Assembly: GCA_018715065.1 (NCBI GenBank) | Contig: DVMJ01000090.1 | Location: 1-16,152, forward strand | DNA: 16,152 nt | Direction: 5' to 3' | DNA from: Fimiplasma intestinipullorum | Lineage (GTDB): Bacteria; Bacillota_I; Bacilli_A; Erysipelotrichales; Coprobacillaceae | Part shown: positions 1-6,589 of the stretch, one piece after another | Numbering within the stretch: the first letter of the stretch is position 1 | Layout of the letters: every line of letters starts with the position of its first letter | Made by a program: the position numbers and the translations under genes | The notes under the pieces: generated by a model | Database searches by the model: none | What the model was told of the DNA's origin: nothing | Seen by the model: only the letters and a program-made list of their open reading frames with translations

Positions 1-188
1 GTATGGGGGTTGCGGATCGCTGGCAGGATCTGGCTTTATGTTATCGGAGTTTACGTGATAATGCCAGGGGATGCTTTGGTGATCAGGTCTATGCCAATCA
101 GGCTGCCAGTAAGCTCTTTAGGCGACTGGGGGTCGTGCCTGATCAGGAAAAGTTAAGATATTATCTGTTGTTGGATGAATTATTCTAA
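1..188 (+). CDS. APH(3')-type aminoglycoside phosphotransferase, C-terminal part (partial at window edge)
   Basis: Only the last ~61 codons are in the window; the ATG at position 3 is probably an internal Met. The visible part starts with GVADRWQDLALCYRS, matching the segment just after the Mg-binding Asp of APH(3') kinases (GRxGxADRxxDIAxxxR). It ends exactly in LLLDELF, like APH(3')-IIIa, whose C-terminal acidic residues and terminal Phe carboxylate contact the aminoglycoside. The family transfers the ATP gamma-phosphate to the 3'-OH of kanamycin-type drugs in the cytoplasm. The catalytic HGD motif lies outside the window, so activity cannot be judged. A second, more divergent APH-like gene lies at 9023-9814. 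A terminator follows at once, so this is the last gene of its transcript. Confidence 0.8.
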   Translation, partial: MGVADRWQDLALCYRSLRDNARGCFGDQVYANQAASKLFRRLGVVPDQEKLRYYLLLDELF

Positions 189-216
189 AAAAAATGTCTG
201 TCAAAAATGCGCTATT

Positions 217-242
217 GGGGGTATCAAGGATGCCCTTTTTTT
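217..242 (+). terminator. Rho-independent terminator of the APH gene
   Basis: A 7-bp stem (GGGTATC at 219-225, GATGCCC at 229-235, one G-U pair) with a 3-nt loop is followed by seven T (236-242). It lies 30 bp after the APH stop codon. Confidence 0.8.
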
Positions 243-330
243 GGTTTCGTTTAGCCTGCAAAGGCAGTGGAATGCTCTAAAAATGTTCAGCCATGAAATG
301 AATGATCGCGGCAAATTCTGCGTTTATTTG

Positions 331-359
331 TGTTAATGGGCGTCATTTTCACATATACT
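331..359 (+). promoter_or_regulatory. Possible promoter for the beta-glucuronidase gene
   Basis: TATACT at 354-359 is a good -10 element. The hexamer 17 bp upstream (TGTTAA, 331-336) is a poor -35, so the promoter may need an activator or be weak. The predicted start near 366 would place the palindrome at 367-383 over the first transcribed bases. TTGACC at 398-403 is a competing -35, but no good -10 follows it. The 189-484 gap also holds the APH terminator and two palindromes; I see no small gene in it. Confidence 0.35.
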
Positions 360-366
360 GGAAGAC

Positions 367-383
367 GTATCACTTTATGATAC
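367..383. promoter_or_regulatory. Palindrome GTATCA-N5-TGATAC, candidate operator
   Basis: Perfect 6-bp inverted repeat with a 5-bp centre (CTTTA), just downstream of the candidate -10 at 354-359. The location suits a repressor-binding site for the glucuronidase gene. No T-run follows, so it is not a terminator. The cognate regulator is not in the window or cannot be assigned. Confidence 0.4.
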
Positions 384-397
384 ATGGTGATGTTTTA

Positions 398-415
398 TTG
401 ACCGAAGCCGGTCAA
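398..415. promoter_or_regulatory. Palindrome TTGACCG-N4-CGGTCAA, candidate operator
   Basis: Perfect 7-bp inverted repeat with a 4-bp centre (AAGC), 70 bp upstream of the glucuronidase start. It is G+C-rich compared with its surroundings and lacks a T-run, favouring a protein-binding site (or an mRNA hairpin) over a terminator. Its left arm contains a consensus-like -35 hexamer, so a bound protein could also mask a promoter. Confidence 0.4.
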
Positions 416-484
416 GATTATAGATGATATGGCTAGTTTTTTCCGATTTTCTGTGAGATAATTGTGACATAGAGGAGTGGTAGA

Positions 485-2296
485 ATGGAAAGATCACTAT
501 TATACCCACGGTCTACAAAGACCAGAACAGTTATCAGTTTAGATGGCATGTGGAAGTTTTGCTTAGACCCTCAAGGTGAGGGAGAGAAACAGGGGTGGCC
601 GCAAGGGATTCCCGGACATGAAATGATTCCGGTTCCGGCGAGCTTCAATGACTTCTATACGGACAAGGACATTCGTGAATACACAGGGGATTTCTGGTAT
701 GAAACAACCTTTGATGCCTCAGAAAGCTGGCGTGATCACGCCGTTGATTTAAGGATCGGCGCTTTGACGCATCGCGGCACTGTTTATTTAAATGGTCAGA
801 AGATCGTCAGCCACGAAGGAGGGTATCTGCCATTTGTGGCGCATTTAAATGCTGCGATCATCTGGAACGGCAAGAACCGGATCGTGATCAAAGGCAACAA
901 TGAGCTAAGTTATACTTCCTTACCGGCTGGAATGACCAAGACGCTTTCTTCAGGTAAAAAGATGACTAAGCCTTTCTTTGATTTCTTTAATTATGCAGGT
1001 TTGAACCGATCTGTCAAATTACTGATCTTGCCTGCACAGTCGATCCTGGATTACATGGTCAATCATCGTCTGGCTGATAAGCAGGCATTGGTTGATTATG
1101 AAGTTATCAGCAGCCTGGAAGGCGGGGAAGTAGAAGTACGTCTCTATGATGAGGAGGGTTATCTAGTGGCTTCTAGTCAGGGGGATAAAGGCACACTGCA
1201 GGTGGAAGATCCCCATCTTTGGGAAGTGCGGCAAGCCTATCTGTATCATCTTGTTATTGATTTGAAGACACAGGGACAGCTGATTGATGAATATGAAGAT
1301 GAGATTGGTATTCGTACTTTCCGGGTTGAAAACGAGCGGTTCCTGCTGAATGATCATCCGGTCTATCTCAAGGGCTTTGGCAAGCATGAGGATAGTGACG
1401 TGGTTGGACGTGGGACGAATTTGGGCATGATCAAACGGGATTTTGAACTGATGAAATGGATCGGTGCCAATTCTTTTCGAACCTCGCATTATCCTTACAG
1501 TGAAGAAATCTATCAAATGGCAGATCGCGAAGGGTTCTTAGTCATTGATGAACTGCCGGCGGTTGGTTTCTTTGAAAGCTTGATGAACTTCTTAGATGCT
1601 TCCGGTGGTAAGTCCACCCAGTTCTTTGAACGTGAGACGATTCCTGAATTGAAAAAGAATCATCTGGATGTATTGTATGATCTTGTGCTGCGAGACAAGA
1701 ATCATGCCTGTGTCATCGCCTGGTCTTTATTCAATGAACCGGAAACTTCCGGAGATAGCGTGATGGCTTATTTCAAAGATATTTTTGACTATGCAGCCAA
1801 GCTGGATGTCCAGAAGCGACCACGAACTTTTGCTCTGGTCATGAATTCTAAACCAGGGATCACACCGGTTGCCGAGCTCTGCGATTTTATTTCACTCAAT
1901 CGCTATTATGGCTGGTATCTTTTAGGTGGCTTTGAAATGGAAGAGGCCAGAGAGGCTTTAGTGGAAGAGATGGATGCCTGGGTCGATTGGAAGTTGAATA
2001 AGCCAATTATCTTTACCGAATATGGCTGCGATCATCTCCAGGGAGAATTCAAGTTACCTAGCGTGCAGTGGAGCGTTGAATATGAGATTGCATTTTTGAA
2101 GATGTATGAAAAAGTCTTTGATCATTATGCTTGTGTGCAAGGTGAGCAGATCTGGAACTTTGCGGATTTCCAGACAGTGGAAGGAATCATGCGTGTTAAC
2201 GGGAATAAGAAAGGTGTCTTCACGCGTGACCGTCAGCCTAAGCTGACTGCTTATCATCTGAAAGAGCGCTGGGAGAAAATGCCTGATTCAAAATAA
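485..2296 (+). CDS. uidA: Beta-glucuronidase, glycoside hydrolase family 2, Loop-1 type
   Basis: Hydrolyses beta-D-glucuronides, releasing glucuronate. At 603 residues it has the length of E. coli GUS, with three domains: jelly-roll sugar-binding (~1-180), immunoglobulin-like (~181-275) and TIM barrel (~276-600). The acid/base is E418 in FNEPE and the nucleophile E512 in TEYG. The NRYYGWY motif spans 472-478. The glucuronate-recognising N-x-K motif is N574/K576. The stretch at ~361-382 after VIDELPAVGF is as long as E. coli Loop 1, the class best at small aromatic drug glucuronides. There is no signal peptide, so it is cytoplasmic and needs substrate import. GAGGAG sits 7 nt before the ATG. 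No transporter or glucuronate-catabolism gene is adjacent; control may act through the two upstream palindromes. Confidence 0.95.
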   Translation: MERSLLYPRSTKTRTVISLDGMWKFCLDPQGEGEKQGWPQGIPGHEMIPVPASFNDFYTDKDIREYTGDFWYETTFDASESWRDHAVDLRIGALTHRGTVYLNGQKIVSHEGGYLPFVAHLNAAIIWNGKNRIVIKGNNELSYTSLPAGMTKTLSSGKKMTKPFFDFFNYAGLNRSVKLLILPAQSILDYMVNHRLADKQALVDYEVISSLEGGEVEVRLYDEEGYLVASSQGDKGTLQVEDPHLWEVRQAYLYHLVIDLKTQGQLIDEYEDEIGIRTFRVENERFLLNDHPVYLKGFGKHEDSDVVGRGTNLGMIKRDFELMKWIGANSFRTSHYPYSEEIYQMADREGFLVIDELPAVGFFESLMNFLDASGGKSTQFFERETIPELKKNHLDVLYDLVLRDKNHACVIAWSLFNEPETSGDSVMAYFKDIFDYAAKLDVQKRPRTFALVMNSKPGITPVAELCDFISLNRYYGWYLLGGFEMEEAREALVEEMDAWVDWKLNKPIIFTEYGCDHLQGEFKLPSVQWSVEYEIAFLKMYEKVFDHYACVQGEQIWNFADFQTVEGIMRVNGNKKGVFTRDRQPKLTAYHLKERWEKMPDSK

Positions 2297-2315
2297 AACA
2301 AGTCCGAAATGAAAT

Positions 2316-2360
2316 AAGCACCTGTTTGAAAGGGGATATGCCTTTCAATAGGTGCTTTTT
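2316..2360. terminator. Terminator between convergent genes (two-part hairpin)
   Basis: Outer arms AAGCACC (2316-2322) and GGTGCTT, with inner arms TTGAAAGG and CCTTTCAA, make a long stem with small internal mismatches and a short GGATATG-type loop. TTTTT follows on the plus strand, serving the glucuronidase gene. The minus strand has a weaker T-rich tail, so it may also stop the convergent HAD gene. Confidence 0.8.
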
Positions 2361-2371
2361 AGTCAGTCTTC

Positions 2372-3025
2372 TTACATTTTTTGGATCTTTTCCGGTAAGT
2401 CCTGATTGTCATCGACTACGTCCACGCAGCCAGCCTGCAGGAGTTCTTCGCGTGAACCGTAACCATACGTGACTCCCAGACAGTCCATCTGGTTGGCTTT
2501 GGCCCCAATGGCATCATGCTCACGATCACCAATCATAAGACAGGTTTCGCGAGGCGGATTTCCCAGACGATCAAGCGCACGTTTGATCACATCCGCTTTA
2601 CTTTCCTGGCGATCATTGATGTCGCTGCCGCTGATAACATCAAAATAGGCTGCCAGTTCAAAGTGTTCAAGAATGGTGCGGGCAAAGGGTTCGGGCTTGC
2701 TGGTTGCAACGGCCAGCTGATAGCCCATGTCTTTTAACGTTTTCAACGTATCATGGATATGAGGGTAAGGTGTGTTTTCATAGAGACCCTGCTTGGCAAA
2801 ATACTCGCGGTAAAGGGTCACGGCCTGGTCAGCCTTGGCATCATCAAAGTGGTAGTATTTCTGGAATGAAGCAAAGAGGGGCGGACCGATGAAGACATAG
2901 AGATCTTCGCGCCTGGCTACTTCAATATCGAACTGCTTTAAAGCATACATGATGGAATTCGTGATACCTAAAGCAGGATCGGTCAGCGTTCCGTCTAAAT
3001 CAAAGAATAGATAATGTTTTGGCAT
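2372..3025 (-). CDS. HAD-superfamily phosphatase, phosphoglycolate-phosphatase-like
   Basis: A 217-aa subfamily-IA HAD phosphatase. All four motifs are visible: nucleophile and acid D9/D11 in FFDLDGTLTD, T108-S109-K110 in motif II, K143 in motif III, and D167/D171 in IGDREHD. The cap between motifs I and II is alpha-helical (type C1), as in Gph. The GVTYGYGS tail is typical of Firmicute proteins annotated as phosphoglycolate phosphatase or 5'-nucleotidase. The substrate cannot be read from sequence. I place the start at the Met before PKHYLFF because AAAGGAGG lies 6 nt upstream; an ATG 15 codons earlier has no such site and adds a non-family extension. It is a single-gene unit, divergent from the operon at 3180 and convergent with the glucuronidase. 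Confidence 0.85.
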   Translation of the reverse strand: MPKHYLFFDLDGTLTDPALGITNSIMYALKQFDIEVARREDLYVFIGPPLFASFQKYYHFDDAKADQAVTLYREYFAKQGLYENTPYPHIHDTLKTLKDMGYQLAVATSKPEPFARTILEHFELAAYFDVISGSDINDRQESKADVIKRALDRLGNPPRETCLMIGDREHDAIGAKANQMDCLGVTYGYGSREELLQAGCVDVVDDNQDLPEKIQKM

Positions 3026-3103
3026 GGGGTTCCTCCTTTTTGTACTATCATAGCCGAAATGGCCAGGCAATGCAATCTTTTTTTAAAAACGGGTGAATAT
3101 CCC

Positions 3104-3131
3104 TTGCAACATTTCAAATACTGTGTATAAT
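3104..3131 (+). promoter_or_regulatory. Promoter of the HAAS/PadR operon
   Basis: TTGCAA (3104-3109), a 16-bp spacer and a perfect TATAAT (3126-3131). The -10 sits inside an odd palindrome GTATA-A-TATAC (3125-3135) and between two copies of ATACTGTGTA (3118-3127 and 3132-3141), so a protein bound there would block initiation. Confidence 0.75.
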
Positions 3132-3163
3132 ATACTGTGTAAGGCACAATGTATTAAACACAT
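3118..3163. promoter_or_regulatory. Candidate operator region of the PadR operon
   Basis: It contains a 10-bp direct repeat ATACTGTGTA (3118-3127, 3132-3141; 14-bp period) over the -10, and ATGT-N7-ACAT at 3149-3163. PadR-family repressors often bind ATGT-N8-ACAT-like dyads in their own promoters, and a PadR gene lies in this operon. The match is one base short of that spacing, so the assignment is tentative. Confidence 0.45.
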
Positions 3164-3179
3164 GGTAAGGAGGGAAAGC

Positions 3180-4268
3180 ATGAATAAGTATTTGTTTTTG
3201 GGTATGCTCCAGGAGGAACTGGAGAAAAAAATCAGTAAGGATGAGGTCAAGGATATCATCGAATACTATGATAATTATCTGTTAGAGGCACAGGATTACG
3301 GGAAAAGTGAAGAAGAGATCATTGCGGAACTGGGCGATGTGAAAACGCTGGCGCAGTCGATCTTAAATAACTTGAAAAATGAAGAAGATATCGAAATCAA
3401 TGAAACCAGAACGAGTCCTGACTGGAGCAAGACGATCGATGAGCTGAGCCATGAATTCTCTAAGGCGTTCAGTCAGATCGGCGAGACGATTGGTGAAGTG
3501 AGCAAGCAGATTGCCGAAACAGAAACCTTTAAAGACATTTTTGGCAGTGAGGATGTCGAAGAAATCATCGATGCCGAGATCAACGAAATGCAAAGTATCA
3601 ATCAGGAAGAGAGTTTTGATTTAGATGATATTTCGATGATCCAGGTGGAATTATCCAACCTTTCCTGTCACATTGAATTGGTGGAAAGTGATCAATTGAA
3701 TCTGAAAATCATCAAGAAGCCGGAAGATACTTTCGAAGTCATGATCAAGAAAGCCGATCATCGTTTACGGATCGTTGAAAAAAAGGCGCGTATCTATACC
3801 CTTTTTGGTAATCATAAACGTGAATTGAGAATTGGCTTACCAGTTGGCTATAAAGGAGATTTTAAGGTCGATTGTGCCAATTCTGCCATTAAGATCGAAG
3901 GCAATGGCCGCAAGAGTGCCTGTCATTATACCTTAGAATGTGCCAATGGGTATGTGGAAGTCAATCGTGCGATCTTAGGTCATCTGGATCTGGACTGCAA
4001 GAATGGCAAGGTCAAATTAGATGAGGTCATTGTTTATCGGGCGAATCTGGATTGTAAGAATGGCATGATCACGTATCATATGCTGCCTAACAGCTATGGC
4101 AAGGTATTGGATGTTCGTTGTAAGAACGGTGTGATCACAGTCGATGGCGTGCATACGACCAACGGTCACTATCAGACCCGCATCCCATCCCGCAATGATT
4201 CTAAACATGAGCTTTCTGTTGTCGCCAGCTGTAATAACGGGATTGTGAAGATGAAAGGATTTGAATAA
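3180..4268 (+). CDS. HAAS-domain + DUF4097 beta-solenoid protein (Cys/Asn-Gly ladder)
   Basis: A 362-aa protein of unknown biochemical function. Residues 1-~70 form a HAAS (DUF1700-like) helical domain with the ELGDVKTLAQSIL signature. An acidic, helical linker follows (~70-150), then a DUF4097 putative-adhesin-type beta-solenoid (~150-362). The solenoid repeats a C-[AKN]-N-[GS] turn with Cys at 232, 254, 273, 292, 314 and 351, spaced 22, 19, 19, 22 and 37. Stacked Cys and Asn should therefore line one face or the core. No membrane helix or signal peptide is visible, unusual because many HAAS proteins are membrane proteins. The start is the ATG preceded by AAGGAGGG; a longer reading from 3093 runs through the promoter. 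First gene of the operon, 1 nt before the PadR start. Confidence 0.85.
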   Translation: MNKYLFLGMLQEELEKKISKDEVKDIIEYYDNYLLEAQDYGKSEEEIIAELGDVKTLAQSILNNLKNEEDIEINETRTSPDWSKTIDELSHEFSKAFSQIGETIGEVSKQIAETETFKDIFGSEDVEEIIDAEINEMQSINQEESFDLDDISMIQVELSNLSCHIELVESDQLNLKIIKKPEDTFEVMIKKADHRLRIVEKKARIYTLFGNHKRELRIGLPVGYKGDFKVDCANSAIKIEGNGRKSACHYTLECANGYVEVNRAILGHLDLDCKNGKVKLDEVIVYRANLDCKNGMITYHMLPNSYGKVLDVRCKNGVITVDGVHTTNGHYQTRIPSRNDSKHELSVVASCNNGIVKMKGFE

Positions 4269-4269
4269 T

Positions 4270-4590
4270 ATGGATGCACAGTTCAAAAAAGGAATTCTGG
4301 ATATCTGCGTGCTCTCGATCCTTGAAAAAAAAGAAATCTATGGATACGGACTGGAAATGGAGATGGCCAGTTTGATGGATGTCAGCGGAAATACGCTTTA
4401 TCCATTGCTGCGGCGTTTAGAGAAGGATGATTATCTGGATACCTACATGCATGTGAGTGAGCAGGGCAGACGGCGAAAGTATTATCGGATCACTGATAAG
4501 GGACGCTCTCATCTAAAAGAATTGCGCAAGGACTGGAAAGCTTTTAAAGAGGTGGCGGATCGTTTGATTGGAGGAGATGTAGATGAATAA
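4270..4590 (+). CDS. PadR-family transcriptional regulator
   Basis: A 106-aa winged-helix protein of the short PadR subfamily. It shows the usual order: FKKGILDICVLSIL helix 1, IYGYGLEMEM, recognition-helix region VSGNTLYPLLRRLEKDDYL, wing with GRRRKYYRITDKGR, and a C-terminal dimerisation helix. PadR proteins are dimeric repressors relieved by ligands or envelope-active compounds, and commonly sit beside HAAS/DUF4097 genes, as here. I chose ATG 4270 over the TTG at 4261 because AAAGGA (4253-4258) is 11 nt from the ATG but only 2 nt from the TTG. The 3' end overlaps the next gene by 8 bp. Probable autoregulation through the dyads at 3118-3163. Confidence 0.9.
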   Translation: MDAQFKKGILDICVLSILEKKEIYGYGLEMEMASLMDVSGNTLYPLLRRLEKDDYLDTYMHVSEQGRRRKYYRITDKGRSHLKELRKDWKAFKEVADRLIGGDVDE

Positions 4591-5641
4591 GGAAAGTTAT
4601 CTAGAGGCATTGCAAGGTGTCTTGCGTGCGCGTACCAGCAGTCATGAGGCAGATAAGATCATGGCCTACTATGAACAATATTTTGATGATGCCCTGGATT
4701 TTGGACGGACCGAAGCAGAAGTGATCGAGGAGCTTGGCGATCCGGAAAAATTAGCGGAAGAGGTACTGGAAGGACTGACGATGATGCGCCAGGATCTCTT
4801 TACCAGTCAGGCGCCATTGCGTATGATCGATGCGCTCTTATTGGATATTCGCGTGCATCTTTTGGTCAGTGAACGGGATCAGGTATATGTCACTTATCAG
4901 GGGCAGGAGCGTTTTGAGGAAGGGCTGCTGTCAGTTGAACTGAAAGGAGATCACCTCTTTATCCGTCAGCATTCAAAGCGCGTCATGCCGGCTCGTGACT
5001 TTTATAAATCGGACCAGGGGAAGCCTTATTTGTTGATTGAGATTCCACAGACATATAAAGGAAGATTATTAGTAAAGACCCGGGACAGCCGGATCGTTGT
5101 GGATGGAAGGGCGCTTGCCAGCAAGATCAAATATGAGCTTTACAGTAAGGATGCCCGCATTGTCTGCGACCAGGTTTGTTCACCTGAGATTGAAGCGGTC
5201 AGTCAGACCGGACGTTTGGATCTGAAGAATTCTCAGGTACGCATGTTGAACCTTTCAACAGTGGAAGGACGGATCGAACTTAAAGAGAATGAGGTCAAAT
5301 ATCTGCAAGCCAAATCGACAGAAGGGCGGATCGTACTATGCGGGGGACATTATGAATTAGCTGAACTGGAAAATGAAGAAGCTCGCATTGTCATTGATGA
5401 TGCTCTGATTGATGACTGTCACATGGAAAACGAGGAGGGACGCTGCCTGTATATGCTGCAGGATAAGCCGTATGGACTTCACCTTGATCTGTTAAGTCGA
5501 CAAAGCAAAGTCATCATCAATGGGGAAAAATTCAGTAAAGGGGCACTGCTGATCCGGGATGTCCGTCCGCATAAGAAAGAAAAACGATATTTAAATATTT
5601 ATGCCCGTTCTTCAACAGGACGGATTGAAATTAGACATTAG
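4583..5641 (+). CDS. HAAS-domain + DUF4097 beta-solenoid protein (Gly-Arg ladder), paralogue
   Basis: A 352-aa paralogue of the protein at 3180-4268. An N-terminal HAAS domain (~1-65, with ELGDPEKLAEEVL) is followed by a DUF4097 solenoid (~80-352). The repeat motif is [TE]-[GA]-R-[IL]-x-[LIV] instead of Cys-x-Asn-Gly. Arg/Lys occurs at 170, 192, 211, 230, 249, 268, 287, 309 and 347, giving spacings of 22, five times 19, 22 and 38. The edges match the paralogue, but three extra 19-residue rungs sit in the middle. No membrane segment or signal peptide is visible. GGAGGAG precedes the ATG, which overlaps the PadR stop by 8 bp, implying translational coupling. The function is unknown; a scaffold or partner for the PspC protein is conceivable. 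Confidence 0.85.
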   Translation: MNKESYLEALQGVLRARTSSHEADKIMAYYEQYFDDALDFGRTEAEVIEELGDPEKLAEEVLEGLTMMRQDLFTSQAPLRMIDALLLDIRVHLLVSERDQVYVTYQGQERFEEGLLSVELKGDHLFIRQHSKRVMPARDFYKSDQGKPYLLIEIPQTYKGRLLVKTRDSRIVVDGRALASKIKYELYSKDARIVCDQVCSPEIEAVSQTGRLDLKNSQVRMLNLSTVEGRIELKENEVKYLQAKSTEGRIVLCGGHYELAELENEEARIVIDDALIDDCHMENEEGRCLYMLQDKPYGLHLDLLSRQSKVIINGEKFSKGALLIRDVRPHKKEKRYLNIYARSSTGRIEIRH

Positions 5642-5651
5642 GGGGTAAACT

Positions 5652-5837
5652 ATGCATAAACGTTTATATAAGAGCCGTCGCTATCGGATGCTTTGTGGTG
5701 TCTGTGGCGGCATCGCTGAATACTTCGACATTGATCCAACCATTGTCAGACTGATCTTTATCCTGCTAGCGGGACTGGGATTGAGTGGTTTATTTTTCTA
5801 CATTGTATGTGCCGTGATCATGCCAAGTGCCTATTAA
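5652..5837 (+). CDS. Small PspC-domain membrane protein
   Basis: A 61-aa protein that is essentially one PspC domain. It has a basic N-terminus (KRLYKSRRYRMLCGVCGGIAEYF), the IDPTIVRLIF segment, then one hydrophobic membrane helix (~33-57) ending in IMPSAY. PspC proteins act in envelope stress: in enterobacteria PspC senses membrane damage and binds PspA. In Firmicutes, short PspC genes often accompany HAAS/DUF4097/PadR genes, as here. No PspA is present. The ATG follows AGGGGG and lies 10 bp after the previous stop, so it belongs to the same operon. It is probably the only clear membrane anchor among the first four genes. Confidence 0.9.
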   Translation: MHKRLYKSRRYRMLCGVCGGIAEYFDIDPTIVRLIFILLAGLGLSGLFFYIVCAVIMPSAY

Positions 5838-6087
5838 ATGGCTGATCCTTCTATTGATGAGCCTCGTGGCCTTTGTGGTCATGGGGCTTGATAAATGGAA
5901 GGCCCGACACCATGCCTGGCGTATTCCGGAGCGAACGCTCTGGTTTTTGGCGCTGTTTTTTGGGGCGCCCGGGGCGTGTGTAGGTATGATCGTTTTTCAT
6001 CATAAAACGCGTAAACCTGCTTTTTTCATTGGTTTTCCGCTTTTAGCTATCATAGAGATTTGGATTTGTGCTATAATGTTGGGGTAA
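5827..6087 (+). CDS. DUF1294 small membrane protein
   Basis: An 86-aa DUF1294 protein. A first membrane helix (~3-20) leads into the signature MGLDKWKA...WRIPERTLWFLALFFGAPGA, then HHKTRKPAFFIGFPLL and a final hydrophobic helix (~66-86). The family has no proven function. GTG at 5827 is the probable start: it gives the usual family N-terminus and overlaps the PspC gene by 11 bp. The next in-frame ATG (5857) would cut into the first helix. Translation is probably coupled to PspC. The end of this gene contains the promoter of the next transcript. Confidence 0.75.
   Translation: MPIKWLILLLMSLVAFVVMGLDKWKARHHAWRIPERTLWFLALFFGAPGACVGMIVFHHKTRKPAFFIGFPLLAIIEIWICAIMLG
6069..6077 (+). promoter_or_regulatory. 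Extended -10 promoter for the cyclophilin gene
   Basis: TGCTATAAT is a perfect TG-N-TATAAT extended -10 inside the last codons of the DUF1294 gene. No good -35 lies at the usual distance, as expected for extended -10 promoters. It is 28 bp before the cyclophilin start. Confidence 0.6.
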
Positions 6088-6105
6088 TGAAGAAAGGATG
6101 AGTAG

Positions 6106-6588
6106 ATGAAAACGATTAATTTTGAAATAGAAATGGAGAACGGTCGGGTAATGAAAGGGGAGCTTTACCCTGAAATTGCCCCTAAAACAGTAGAAAATTT
6201 TGTCGGTCTGATCAATCGGCATTTTTTTGATGGTCTGATCTTCCATCGGGTCATTTCCGGTTTCATGATCCAAGGCGGTGGTTTTGATGCCAGGATGGCC
6301 CATCATGTGGCGCCTGCGATCGTCGGTGAATTTGCTTCGAATGGATTTAAGAATCCGCTGAAGCATGAGCGTGGGGTGATCTCCATGGCCAGAACTTCTG
6401 TTCCTGATTCTGCGAGCTCCCAATTCTTTATCATGCATCAGGCAGCACCGCATTTAGATGGTCAATATGCTGCTTTTGGTCGGATCACAGAAGGTTTGGA
6501 TGTTGTGGATGATATTGCCGGTGTCACAACGGATATGATGGATGCGCCATTGGATCCGGTTGTCATGAAAACAATTCGCCTGATTTAA
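6106..6588 (+). CDS. Peptidyl-prolyl cis-trans isomerase, cyclophilin type
   Basis: A 160-aa single-domain cyclophilin, which speeds cis-trans isomerisation of Xaa-Pro bonds during folding. The catalytic Arg is in FHRVI, followed by FMIQGG, SMAR, SQFFI and HLDGQYAAFGRI. The position of human CypA Trp121 is His, common in bacterial enzymes and usually linked to low cyclosporin affinity. No signal peptide is present, so it acts in the cytoplasm. AAGAAAGGATGAG precedes the ATG. The next gene starts 1 nt after its stop. Confidence 0.95.
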   Translation: MKTINFEIEMENGRVMKGELYPEIAPKTVENFVGLINRHFFDGLIFHRVISGFMIQGGGFDARMAHHVAPAIVGEFASNGFKNPLKHERGVISMARTSVPDSASSQFFIMHQAAPHLDGQYAAFGRITEGLDVVDDIAGVTTDMMDAPLDPVVMKTIRLI

Positions 6589-6589
6589 A

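Noticed and set aside
398..426. Promoter with TTGACC (398-403) as -35
   Set aside because: The hexamer at the right distance (TAGATG) is a poor -10, and the -35 is part of a perfect palindrome; an operator fits better.
3026..3070. 15-residue N-terminal extension of the HAD phosphatase
   Set aside because: AAAGGAGG sits correctly before the Met at 3025, and the HAD fold begins there; the extension contains this ribosome binding site.
3118..3141. Short direct repeat as a CRISPR or mobile-element remnant
   Set aside because: Only two 10-bp copies are present, placed exactly over a promoter; there are no spacers, cas genes or transposase.
3093..3179. Longer start for the first HAAS protein
   Set aside because: This reading crosses the -35/-10 promoter and candidate operator; the HAAS fold starts at 3180 behind AAGGAGGG.
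6043..6453. 136-codon minus-strand open frame opposite the cyclophilin
   Set aside because: The protein has no family resemblance, and the plus strand encodes a complete cyclophilin; it is a shadow frame.
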